DNA of 64,000 nucleotides from Bacteroidota bacterium (GTDB lineage Bacteria > Bacteroidota > Bacteroidia > Flavobacteriales > Flavobacteriaceae), in assembly GCA_018267095.1 (NCBI GenBank), contig JAFDZC010000019.1, positions 62,001 to 126,000 on the forward strand, written 5' to 3'. A program made the position numbers and the translations under genes. The notes beneath the pieces are model-generated. The model was not told where the DNA came from. It did no database searches and saw only the letters and a program-made list of their open reading frames with translations. Every line of letters begins with the position of its first letter. Positions within the stretch are counted from its first letter, which is position 1. Below are positions 41,961 through 49,717 of the stretch, piece by piece.

Positions 41961-44900
41961 CTACTTATTTTTCTCTAACTCTGTTAACCGTTGCAAAACC
42001 GTTTCAAGTAGGCTTTTTTGTTGTTCTATTTCCTTTTTTTGAACCTCAATAATGGCTTGTTGCTCTTGAATAGATTGCACCAAAACCGGAATCACTTCGG
42101 CATAATTTACGCCCAGAAGCGGAGTTTTTTTCCACACTCTGCCTTTACCTTCTTCTTCAGTCCATTCTGAATCAACCACAACTTCGGGGAGAACTTCTTG
42201 TAAATCTTGCGCAATAAAACCTAAATGTTTGCTGCCGTTGTCAATTTGTTGATTATTCCATTTGAACGAAACCGGCTTCAATTGCATGAGCTGATTCAAG
42301 CCATAATGCAGCGGTTGAATTTGTTTTTTTTCTCGTCTATCACTGGTATTGATGGTTCCGTTGGTAGCAAAAACGGTATTCCAGCGGTTGGCAGCCTGAC
42401 CCAAACTTTGTGTGCCATCATTCATAGGCATAAAACGCACACCCTGAAATTGATACAAATCGGTGACCGTAGCTAAATCATCCGCGCTGTTCCCAACAGT
42501 TAAATTTGGGCCAATGTTATAAATGCGCCAATCGGTATTAACAGCTGTATTCCTGAAAAAATCTAACGCCACGTTAGAAGTTGCGCCAACGCCCGATGTG
42601 TTTGCTATACGAACAGTTGTTAACCCTGCCGGGCCAGAAACGTGTAATTTTTCGGTTGGTGTTGCTGTACCAATACCTACTTCTCCAGTAGCTTGAACAG
42701 TCATTAATGTTCCCGTGGTTACGGCTGTGGCGGTTGTAGCACTTGTTCCAATTTTAAAACTATCCGCCGAAGTATCTAAGCCCATATTAAAATGTCTTGC
42801 GCCAGTGCTACCTATGTGCACAACGGCATCACCTGTTCCTTCTTGCTCGAGGTACAATTGACCAATGGTTGTAGAGGTAGAATTATCTTTTATCTCTAAC
42901 TTATGTAATGGCGTTGAATTACCAATGCCAATATTCCCGTTTTTCAACACGACCATAGCATCACTTCTTTCTGCGGCATCCACCGTGTCATCATTGTCCA
43001 AGTCAATTGCATTCCCAATGACAAACAACCTATCAGATGCGTTAGCAGTTCTAAATTCATTGGCTCCATTTGTTGAAGGTGTATACAAAGTTGCTCCAAT
43101 ACCTAAAGCTACTTCGCCAAAACTTTGCGCTTCGTTATTCACACCAAATGATGTTGAAGCACGACCTCTCGCAATTGTCTGATAACCGAAGGCGGTCGAA
43201 TAAATATTATTAGCATTCGTTCCAAGACCGAAAGCTGTCGATTGGGTGGCATTCGCCGTTGCGCTCCAACCAAAAGCAACCGACCCCATTCCTGATGCTG
43301 AACTAAGGCTTCCTAATGCGACAGAACTAATACCCAATGCCCTTGTTCCGAAACCCATAGCTATTGAACTGGTTCCAACATTGGCATCATCCCATTCTGT
43401 TCCAGCGGCTGTACCAGCTCTAAATGCTGCTTTTCTGGGATTCCAAACCATGCGTGTTCCGGCTCCCGAAGGTACGACTGCACCACTACCAGAAGTTCCT
43501 GTTGAAACCAACCCATCCGTCCCATCAATTAAAACGGCACCTGCATCAGCAGTGATAGTTCTGCCTAAACCTGCACCGCCAAAATCATAGGCTTCATCAA
43601 GCGTTCCGGATGTGTTGCTTTGTAAATATTCTTTGGTAACTACTGCTTTTCCATCTGCGGCCGTAATCATCGCATTGGTGGTCGATGGCAAACGAGTTAA
43701 ACCATTTTTTAAAATAACCATAGCATCGCTTCGTTCAGCATTATCGACTATAGTATTGTTATTGGCATCAATTGCATTACCGATTACAAACAAACGATCC
43801 GTTGCATTGGCTGCTCTAAATTGAGTTGACCCATTAATGGTTGTTGTATAGGTTGTTGCTCCAATACCCAACACGGTTTCACAAAAACTCGAAGCGGAGT
43901 TCTGAACCCCAAATACCGTAGAATTCTGACCGCTGGCAACCGTCGAAAATCCAAATGCTGTAGATCTTACTCCGCTGGACGTAGATGATTCTCCAAATGC
44001 GGTTGATACATGACCACTGGCTGTAGTACTAAACCCAAAAGCAGTGGTTTGATTCCCACTTGACCTAGTTGAATATCCAAATGCTACTGAACCATATCCC
44101 GTATTGATATCATCCCATTCGGTTGCAACTACATTTCCTGCTCGAAAAGCTGCATTTTTGGGATTCCAAACCATTCTTGTTCCGCTTCCAGAAGGCATAT
44201 CCACTCCGGCTGAAGTATTTAAACCAATTGAAACTAGTCCGTCTGAGCCATTAATGCTCACAGCTCCTGTATCAGCAGTTATAGTTCGACCCAAACCTGC
44301 ACCACCAAAATCATAGGCTTGATCGAGCGTTCCGGATGTGTTGCTTTGTAAATATTCTTTCGTCACTACTGCTTTTCCATCTGCAGCTGTTATCATCGCA
44401 TTGGTGGTAGATGGCAATCGAGTGAGGCCGTTTTTGAGAATAATTAATGCATCGCTCCGTTCCGAGTTTTCAACTAAAAAATTGGCATTAGCATCAATTG
44501 CATTACCGATTACAAACAATCGATCTGAGCTGTTGGTCGGCCCAAACAAATTGGTTCCGCTGACTGAAGGCGTGTAGGTTGTAGCTCCTATTCCAAAAAC
44601 AGTTTCTCCATAACTCGAAGCAATACCTGAATCGCCAAAAGCGGTTGAAAGATAACCGTTTGCTTGGGTATTAAATCCGGCAGCAAAAGTGTGAGCGTTG
44701 GTAGATTTTGTTCCTAACCCAAACGCAGTAGCATCAGGCCCGCTGGCTTCAGACGACCAGCCAAACGCAGATGAATACGATCCGCTGGCCTTTGTTTGAC
44801 TCCCAAAAGCAACCGATTCGAACCCAATATTGGTGTCGTCCCATTCATTAAAAAACACTCTTCCCGCGCGAAAGGCAGCTTTTCTGGGATTCCAAACCAT

Positions 44901-45362
44901 TTTGGTTGCACCTCCCGAAGGAGCTAATGCGCCCGAATTATAAGTTCCTGTCGAGACCAAGCCGTCGGTACCATTGATGGTAACTGCGCCTGCATCAGCA
45001 GTTATCGTTCTACCTGAACCGGTACCACCAAAATCATACGCTTGGTCGAGTGTGCCAAGGCTTGTTCCTGCAATGGGTTTCCAATCAACTGTTGCATTGT
45101 CCCAATAATAAAACCCTGGCAAATCGGTTCCAGATGTTGTTGTTAAATACACCATCATGCCTTGTTGCGCGGCTGTAGGATTGATGGCCGGAAAAGCATT
45201 TACTTTCGGAATAATTAATCCATCTGTATTGGTCGGTGCCGATTCATTGCTGGATTTAATTTCTAATTGGGCATTGGGCGTGGTGGTGTTGATTCCTACC
45301 TGAGCCAAAAGACTTACGGTGCTGAACAACAGCAAAACTGAGAGCAAAAATCTGATGCGCAT
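41961..45362 (-). CDS. Secreted fibre protein with three long repeats and S74 chaperone domain (fibre 3)
   Basis: The 1133-residue protein has a signal peptide (ending near SLLAQ), the shared start QVGINTTTPNAQLEI and then three near-identical units of about 241 residues, each with LDQAYDFGG...GRTITADAGAV, MVWNP.KAAFRAG, several YadA-like head repeats (SVAFG, TAFG) and NGLTRLPSTTNAMITAADGK. The C-terminus is a Peptidase_S74 chaperone starting at S1007 (SDRREKKQIQPL) and a coiled coil. It is expected to form a trimeric surface fibre with self-cleavage of the chaperone. It is downstream of, and on the same strand as, the NarL-type pair, with two operator-like repeats in front. Confidence 0.82.
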   Translation of the reverse strand: MRIRFLLSVLLLFSTVSLLAQVGINTTTPNAQLEIKSSNESAPTNTDGLIIPKVNAFPAINPTAAQQGMMVYLTTTSGTDLPGFYYWDNATVDWKPIAGTSLGTLDQAYDFGGTGSGRTITADAGAVTINGTDGLVSTGTYNSGALAPSGGATKMVWNPRKAAFRAGRVFFNEWDDTNIGFESVAFGSQTKASGSYSSAFGWSSEASGPDATAFGLGTKSTNAHTFAAGFNTQANGYLSTAFGDSGIASSYGETVFGIGATTYTPSVSGTNLFGPTNSSDRLFVIGNAIDANANFLVENSERSDALIILKNGLTRLPSTTNAMITAADGKAVVTKEYLQSNTSGTLDQAYDFGGAGLGRTITADTGAVSINGSDGLVSIGLNTSAGVDMPSGSGTRMVWNPKNAAFRAGNVVATEWDDINTGYGSVAFGYSTRSSGNQTTAFGFSTTASGHVSTAFGESSTSSGVRSTAFGFSTVASGQNSTVFGVQNSASSFCETVLGIGATTYTTTINGSTQFRAANATDRLFVIGNAIDANNNTIVDNAERSDAMVILKNGLTRLPSTTNAMITAADGKAVVTKEYLQSNTSGTLDEAYDFGGAGLGRTITADAGAVLIDGTDGLVSTGTSGSGAVVPSGAGTRMVWNPRKAAFRAGTAAGTEWDDANVGTSSIAMGFGTRALGISSVALGSLSSASGMGSVAFGWSATANATQSTAFGLGTNANNIYSTAFGYQTIARGRASTSFGVNNEAQSFGEVALGIGATLYTPSTNGANEFRTANASDRLFVIGNAIDLDNDDTVDAAERSDAMVVLKNGNIGIGNSTPLHKLEIKDNSTSTTIGQLYLEQEGTGDAVVHIGSTGARHFNMGLDTSADSFKIGTSATTATAVTTGTLMTVQATGEVGIGTATPTEKLHVSGPAGLTTVRIANTSGVGATSNVALDFFRNTAVNTDWRIYNIGPNLTVGNSADDLATVTDLYQFQGVRFMPMNDGTQSLGQAANRWNTVFATNGTINTSDRREKKQIQPLHYGLNQLMQLKPVSFKWNNQQIDNGSKHLGFIAQDLQEVLPEVVVDSEWTEEEGKGRVWKKTPLLGVNYAEVIPVLVQSIQEQQAIIEVQKKEIEQQKSLLETVLQRLTELEKNK

Positions 45363-45391
45363 ACCTAATCTTGTAATGTTTTGAGATGAAG

Positions 45392-45422
45392 TAAAATTCT
45401 AGCATTCAATCAAAAACCACAA
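45392..45422 (-). promoter_or_regulatory. Candidate promoter of fibre 3
   Basis: On the minus strand TTG, an 18-bp spacer and TAGAATTTTA, a weak -7 element. The TTG directly abuts the inverted repeat at 45423-45438, the arrangement expected for an activator next to a weak promoter. Confidence 0.45.
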
Positions 45423-45438
45423 TACGATATTGCGCGTA
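45423..45438. promoter_or_regulatory. Operator-like inverted repeat, site C
   Basis: TACGATATTGCGCGTA, 60 bp upstream of the fibre 3 start. It differs from site A in two bases. Confidence 0.55.
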
Positions 45439-45496
45439 CACGCCTACGTTATTAAACTGATTTTTGGCACTTTACACAGATATTGAAGAAAAAAAA

Positions 45497-45512
45497 TACG
45501 CCAAAGCGCGTA
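45497..45512. promoter_or_regulatory. Operator-like inverted repeat, site B
   Basis: TACGCCAAAGCGCGTA, 134 bp upstream of fibre 3 and 5 bp beyond the kinase stop codon. Its centre is 74 bp from that of site C, close to seven helical turns. Confidence 0.55.
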
Positions 45513-45517
45513 TAGAA

Positions 45518-47233
45518 CTAAAAAGGAATTTCGATGATAACCCGCAATCCGTCGGATTCTTGAAAACGAACTTTTCCGTCCAAATCTTCAATGCGGTTTT
45601 GAATGTTTTTAAGTCCGTTGCCAAATTGATTTTCATGTTTGAGTCCGGTTCCGTTATCGGCGATGGTGATTTGCAATTGATGCCGAAGCCCCAAAATATG
45701 AACCTCAACCCGAGTGGCTTGGGCATGTTTGAGGATGTTATTGAGAATTTCTTTGAGCGCCAAAAACAAATTCTTGCGCACATGTCCGTCAATAGCTTTA
45801 TCGCTCAAAAGTCCCAATTGTGCATGACACTGAAAATCTATAAAAGTTCCTTCAAAGAGCTTTTCGCTGTAGTTCAGAAAATAATTGGTAAATCCGGCCA
45901 GCGTATTTTGCTTGTCGTTGAGCGACCAAACAAAAGTACTGACGCGTTGAGAGATTTCAGAAGCAGTTTCGTTAATTTTCTCAGACAATACTTTGAGTTC
46001 AGGCGCACTTTGGGTTTGCTTTTGCAACAAATCAGAGTGAATCAAAATGCTCGATAATCCGCTGCCGATATCGTCGTGTAAATCTTTGCTGATTTCGTTT
46101 TTCTGATGCAAAAGTTTGAGATTTTCTTTGTTGCGCCGGCGAATGATGACCACCACTAAAATCAAAGCCAAAACAAAAAAAACCGCCATCATCAACTGAA
46201 AAAAAACAATGTCTTTTTCTTTCCTGAGCCTTTGCACTTCGAGCGAAAGAATTTTGCGTTCGTTTTCAATGTATCCTTTGGTCATGCTTTGCAGATAATA
46301 ATTATTCAAGTCAGAGGTTTCTTGGTTGAGTTGAATAATTTTAGCTAAAATGAAATTTTCTCTTTCGGGTTGTCGGCCTTTGAAGGCTGTAAGTGCTTTT
46401 TCAAAAAATATTTTTCTAAAAGCCAAATTGATGCTTTGCGATTGCATCAGTTTTAATCCTGCCTGATAATAATTTTCATCTTTTGAAATATCGTTTGGTT
46501 TGCATTCCATCAAAAATCCGTATCCAACCAGTTCAATATCGTGATAAACACTTCGCTGCGCCGAAAGAATGCTTTTGGCAAAATAAAATTGTGCGCTATC
46601 GAATTGTTTTTGTGACAAATAAATTTCGCCGAAAGTTTGTTCGCAGTTGGGAATCCCGCGTCTGCTGTGCGTTTTTTGCGCGTATCGGTAGGCTTTTCGG
46701 TTGTAATAAATCGCTGAATCGGGTTGATTGATTTTGAGCTTGGCTTGTGCTAAATTGTTGGCTATGTGATCGGGTCGAATGATATTTTTTAATGGATTCA
46801 AACGCGGTTTTTGCGGATAATATCTTTTGGATTGTTGCAAACTTTGCTCGGCTCGTTGGTAGTTTTTGAGCTCAAACTCGTTGATGGCTTTAAAAAAATA
46901 AGCATCGGCAATCAAAAGCGAATCATTTATTTTAACCGCAGCATTGATGCTTTTTTGCGCTTGTGTTTTGCCGAATTCATACAGACCGGTGTAATAAAAC
47001 AATTCTGATTGCAAGCTGTTGATATAGCAACTCATGGTATCGGTTGCCTCAAAATCAGTTAAATTTCTGGTGGAATTGAGCCATTTTTGCGCTTGGTCAA
47101 TTTCGTCAGTCTCGAGATAAAACTGTGCTTGATTAAAGGTTTTGTTGATTTTCTGTCGCTGCTCACGGGTCATTTCTTGGCCAAAAACCAAAACCGAAAA
47201 CATCAGTAAAAACAGCGTCAGAATTTTTTTCAT
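45518..47233 (-). CDS. TPR-containing sensor histidine kinase, HisKA_3 (NarX/DesK) type
   Basis: The 571-residue protein has a signal peptide (ending near VLVFG), periplasmic TPR-like helices (about 25-290), one transmembrane segment (about 335-355, FFQLMMAVFFVLALILVVVII), the HisKA_3 dimer domain with H386 (KDLHDDIGSGLSS) and an HATPase (NNILKHAQA, ADNGTGLKHEN, GNGLKNIQNRIEDLDG). It begins 1 bp after the NarL-type regulator. It has a similar TPR-membrane-kinase layout to the two LytTR modules but a different kinase class. Confidence 0.9.
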   Translation of the reverse strand: MKKILTLFLLMFSVLVFGQEMTREQRQKINKTFNQAQFYLETDEIDQAQKWLNSTRNLTDFEATDTMSCYINSLQSELFYYTGLYEFGKTQAQKSINAAVKINDSLLIADAYFFKAINEFELKNYQRAEQSLQQSKRYYPQKPRLNPLKNIIRPDHIANNLAQAKLKINQPDSAIYYNRKAYRYAQKTHSRRGIPNCEQTFGEIYLSQKQFDSAQFYFAKSILSAQRSVYHDIELVGYGFLMECKPNDISKDENYYQAGLKLMQSQSINLAFRKIFFEKALTAFKGRQPERENFILAKIIQLNQETSDLNNYYLQSMTKGYIENERKILSLEVQRLRKEKDIVFFQLMMAVFFVLALILVVVIIRRRNKENLKLLHQKNEISKDLHDDIGSGLSSILIHSDLLQKQTQSAPELKVLSEKINETASEISQRVSTFVWSLNDKQNTLAGFTNYFLNYSEKLFEGTFIDFQCHAQLGLLSDKAIDGHVRKNLFLALKEILNNILKHAQATRVEVHILGLRHQLQITIADNGTGLKHENQFGNGLKNIQNRIEDLDGKVRFQESDGLRVIIEIPF

Positions 47234-47234
47234 C

Positions 47235-47864
47235 TTATCTTTTCAGGTACATATTGACTGCTTCCACACGCGTATTGACGTGCAGTTTTTCATAAATATG
47301 CTGAATGTGTTTGCGCACCGTTCCCACACTAATGTCCATGTCGGCGGCCACTTCTTTGTTCATTTTGCCCCGCGCTAGCGAATCGAGAATTTCGCGTTCA
47401 CGAGGCGTGAGCTCTTCAACGGCTCTATTTCCGCTGGCCGAAGCACTAGAGAAACTCGCCACCACTTTTCGCGCAATACTACTGCTCATCGGGCTTCCGC
47501 CATCAAAGAGTTCATCGAGCGCTCGGATGATTTTGGCTGGGCCATCCGTTTTGAGAATATAACCGCTCGCGCCGGCTTTGAGGCTTTCAAAAATGACTTC
47601 GTCTTCTTCAAACGATGTACACATCATAAAAAGCAATTGCGGATGTTGCCACTTGAGTTTGCGTACACATTCAATTCCGCTTTCGCCCGGCAAGTTGATG
47701 TCCATCAAAACGGCATCAATGGCTAACGACGGAATGCCTTCAATAGCTTCTTCGGCATTTTGAAAAGCGGCTATTACTTGATAATGCTCCGTGTATTGAA
47801 TCATCAGGCACAAGGCTTCGCGCAAATCTCGGTCGTCTTCAACTATGGCAATCGGGCGTTTCAT
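47235..47864 (-). CDS. NarL/LuxR-type response regulator
   Basis: The 209-residue protein has a receiver (AIVEDDRD; phosphoacceptor D55 in LMDINLPG; switch Lys in YILKTDG) and a LuxR-type helix-turn-helix (about 148-205, LTPREREILDSLARGKMNKE, VGTVRKHIQHIYEKL). NarL-type regulators bind short inverted repeats as dimers; the three TACG...GCGCGTA sites around this locus are the natural candidates. Promoter region and kinase coupling suggest autoregulation. Confidence 0.92.
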   Translation of the reverse strand: MKRPIAIVEDDRDLREALCLMIQYTEHYQVIAAFQNAEEAIEGIPSLAIDAVLMDINLPGESGIECVRKLKWQHPQLLFMMCTSFEEDEVIFESLKAGASGYILKTDGPAKIIRALDELFDGGSPMSSSIARKVVASFSSASASGNRAVEELTPREREILDSLARGKMNKEVAADMDISVGTVRKHIQHIYEKLHVNTRVEAVNMYLKR

Positions 47865-47884
47865 ATTTTATTTTTCAGCAATAT

Positions 47885-47892
47885 TAAAGATA
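47885..47892 (-). promoter_or_regulatory. -7 promoter element of the NarL-type pair
   Basis: TATCTTTA on the minus strand is one base off TAnnTTTG. It lies 20 bp before the ATG and 17 bp downstream of inverted repeat A. Confidence 0.5.
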
Positions 47893-47909
47893 GATTTTTT
47901 ATTGTGAAA

Positions 47910-47925
47910 TACGCCATTGCGCGTA
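47910..47925. promoter_or_regulatory. Operator-like inverted repeat, site A
   Basis: TACGCCATTGCGCGTA has arms TACGC and GCGTA. It sits 45 bp upstream of the NarL-type regulator start. Two variants lie upstream of fibre 3 (sites B and C). Confidence 0.6.
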
Positions 47926-47955
47926 ATAAAATAGCCTCCCAAACTGAGAGGCTAG
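47926..47955 (-). terminator. Terminator of the PadR operon
   Basis: TAGCCTC/GAGGCTA is a perfect 7-bp stem with a 9-nt loop followed by TTTTATT on the minus strand. It insulates the PadR operon from the NarL-type pair. Confidence 0.78.
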
Positions 47956-47994
47956 CTTGATTATTCAATAAAAAATGCTTTGGAAATACCTTTT

Positions 47995-49122
47995 TTATTG
48001 AACTTTTTGCTGAAGAGCATGGTTTTGCAAAACCATCATTTGCGTTTGAATCAAACGTTGAATCGCATCAGCAACGCGTTGTTTTTGAATCCCGGTCAAA
48101 TCTTCGATTTTTGCAGAACTTGTACCTAACGAACGGTTGTATTTACTGATGGCATCATTGACTTTCGCCAAATCATTCGCTGCCGGTGTTGCTTGGGCAA
48201 AATAATCTTCAGCCGAACCTTCAGTAATGTATTTTCCTTGGGCAATATCTAACTCGGCGCCTCCGGTTTCACATCGAATCAGGTATTTTTTGATGTTTTG
48301 ACACAAATCATAAACTTCGTTACCGGTAATTTCTGCGGTATCATTGATTGATAGCTTTTGAATTTGCAGTTGTTGGTTTTTGAGAATTTGCTCGCTGCGC
48401 AAAACCGATGCAGTCGTGGCGGCATAAACATCTTCGGTCGCTTTGGGTGAGCGCACCAATATCAAAATCAACGAAGCCGCACTCAAAATAATCACCGACG
48501 ATACAATCGTGTTGACTTTGGTTTCAGCCTGACGAATTCCGGTAAAGAAATACACCGGTAAAAAAACGAGCAACAAAGCGCCAAAACCAACTACAATGAG
48601 CATATTCGCGCCGGGCCAGTGCATTACTTTAAAGATGAGTCCAATGCTCATGAGCATACCGCAAATAGTTGCAATGCCCGAAATGGCTTTTTCACGTGAA
48701 GTTTGTTTTTCTTTGATTTTCAAGGTAAAAAGCAACGGCAAAAACACAAAGTTCAATATGGCAACACCCAAAACCAACATAACGGCAGCTCCGGGTAAAT
48801 GCATAAATTTTAAGGTGAGCCCTACCACGAGCAGAGCCGTGAGCACACCACCTGAAAGCAACATTATTTTTTTCATGATATAATAATTTTTAAAGGTGAG
48901 CAGGGCGATTGTTTCTTCTTCAATCTCCCTAAGTTCCCGTTTGTAAAAATGCTTGATCCGCTGCTGATAAAATGCTTCAAAATCATCTTCGGCGGCAAGT
49001 TCGTGCTCCACCACACAACAAATGTGATCGAGCAGATCTTGCTGCAAACCTTCTAATTGGATTCCTTGCGCCAGGAGATCCCGCCGTATAAACTCTATTT
49101 GCGCATCGGTTAACAAATACAT
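47995..49122 (-). CDS. HAAS-type membrane protein with GldL-like motifs
   Basis: The 375-residue protein starts with a cytoplasmic helical domain (about 1-75, DLLDHICCVVEHELAAEDDFEAFYQQR) like the HAAS domain that often accompanies PadR regulators. Five transmembrane segments follow (about 83-225). Two of them begin with almost the same words, LKFMHLPGA and FKVMHWPGA, which recall the KIMHWPGA motif of the gliding/type IX protein GldL. The C-terminal 150 residues are helical and extracytoplasmic. It starts 2 bp after the PadR stop. Such PadR-HAAS pairs sense the membrane; function is otherwise unknown. Confidence 0.65.
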   Translation of the reverse strand: MYLLTDAQIEFIRRDLLAQGIQLEGLQQDLLDHICCVVEHELAAEDDFEAFYQQRIKHFYKRELREIEEETIALLTFKNYYIMKKIMLLSGGVLTALLVVGLTLKFMHLPGAAVMLVLGVAILNFVFLPLLFTLKIKEKQTSREKAISGIATICGMLMSIGLIFKVMHWPGANMLIVVGFGALLLVFLPVYFFTGIRQAETKVNTIVSSVIILSAASLILILVRSPKATEDVYAATTASVLRSEQILKNQQLQIQKLSINDTAEITGNEVYDLCQNIKKYLIRCETGGAELDIAQGKYITEGSAEDYFAQATPAANDLAKVNDAISKYNRSLGTSSAKIEDLTGIQKQRVADAIQRLIQTQMMVLQNHALQQKVQ

Positions 49123-49124
49123 GC

Positions 49125-49466
49125 CTAAGATATTTGCGGTTTGAGGTCTAAAAGGAATTTCATCGTCTCGATAAACTCAGCCATTTCACTGATTTTTTCA
49201 TCGATTTTAGATTGTCCTTTCGGGCTCAGACTGTAGTATTTTCGGATGCGTTTGCCGACAAATTCGGTTTCAACGGTGACCAGGCCTTCGGCTTCCAAAG
49301 CGTGTAAAGTCGGATAAAGCGCGCCTTCGGTAATTTGGATTCTCTCCGAAGTAAGCTCCTTGACACGTTGGGTAATCTCGTAGCCATACATCCGCTGATT
49401 GGCCTCGAGTTGCTTGAGCACAATGGTTTTTAAGGTTCCTTTAATGAGTTCTGAAGAAAATATCAT
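49125..49466 (-). CDS. PadR-family transcriptional regulator
   Basis: Taking MIFSSELIKGTLKTI as the start, the protein has 113 residues; an ATG three codons upstream is also possible. It is a winged helix of the PadR type: MYGYEITQRVKELT, ITEGALYPTLHALEAEGLV and RKYYSLSPKGQSKI, with a C-terminal dimerisation helix. It likely represses its own operon, since a perfect 9-bp inverted repeat covers the promoter. The longer TTG-initiated reading is rejected because that codon is inside the -7 element. Confidence 0.9.
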   Translation of the reverse strand: MIFSSELIKGTLKTIVLKQLEANQRMYGYEITQRVKELTSERIQITEGALYPTLHALEAEGLVTVETEFVGKRIRKYYSLSPKGQSKIDEKISEMAEFIETMKFLLDLKPQIS

Positions 49467-49490
49467 AACGGGCATTTGTTTTGTACAACG

Positions 49491-49498
49491 CAAATATA
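49491..49498 (-). promoter_or_regulatory. -7 promoter element of the PadR operon
   Basis: TATATTTG on the minus strand, 24 bp before the chosen ATG. It overlaps one arm of the inverted repeat at 49495-49532. Confidence 0.68.
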
Positions 49499-49532
49499 CA
49501 TAAGAATATTATGCATTAATGATTTATGTATA
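49495..49532. promoter_or_regulatory. Probable PadR operator
   Basis: TATACATAA and TTATGTATA form a perfect 9-bp inverted repeat with a 20-bp spacer. PadR sites are usually inverted ATGT/ACAT pairs, and both half-sites contain ACAT or ATGT. One arm overlaps the -7 element. Confidence 0.6.
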
Positions 49533-49658
49533 AATTTTTTTCGAAAATGAAAAAGAATTGATTTTATACCTCTAAAAATCAAATGGTTAAACAATTGATA
49601 AATTTTTGAAAAACGTTGATAAAAGCTGAAAAACTTGCAGCGAAATCGCTTTCGTAAC

Positions 49659-49689
49659 CTTGCAGAAAGTATTTTTCTGCGTACATTTG
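49659..49689 (+). promoter_or_regulatory. Promoter of the acyl-CoA dehydrogenase gene with palindrome in spacer
   Basis: CTTG, a 19-bp spacer and TACATTTG form a full consensus promoter. The spacer region holds a perfect 7-bp inverted repeat GCAGAAA-GTATT-TTTCTGC (49662-49680), a candidate operator. The ATG is 28 bp downstream. Confidence 0.7.
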
Positions 49690-49717
49690 CCCCGATTTAA
49701 AAACAGATCCACTGATT

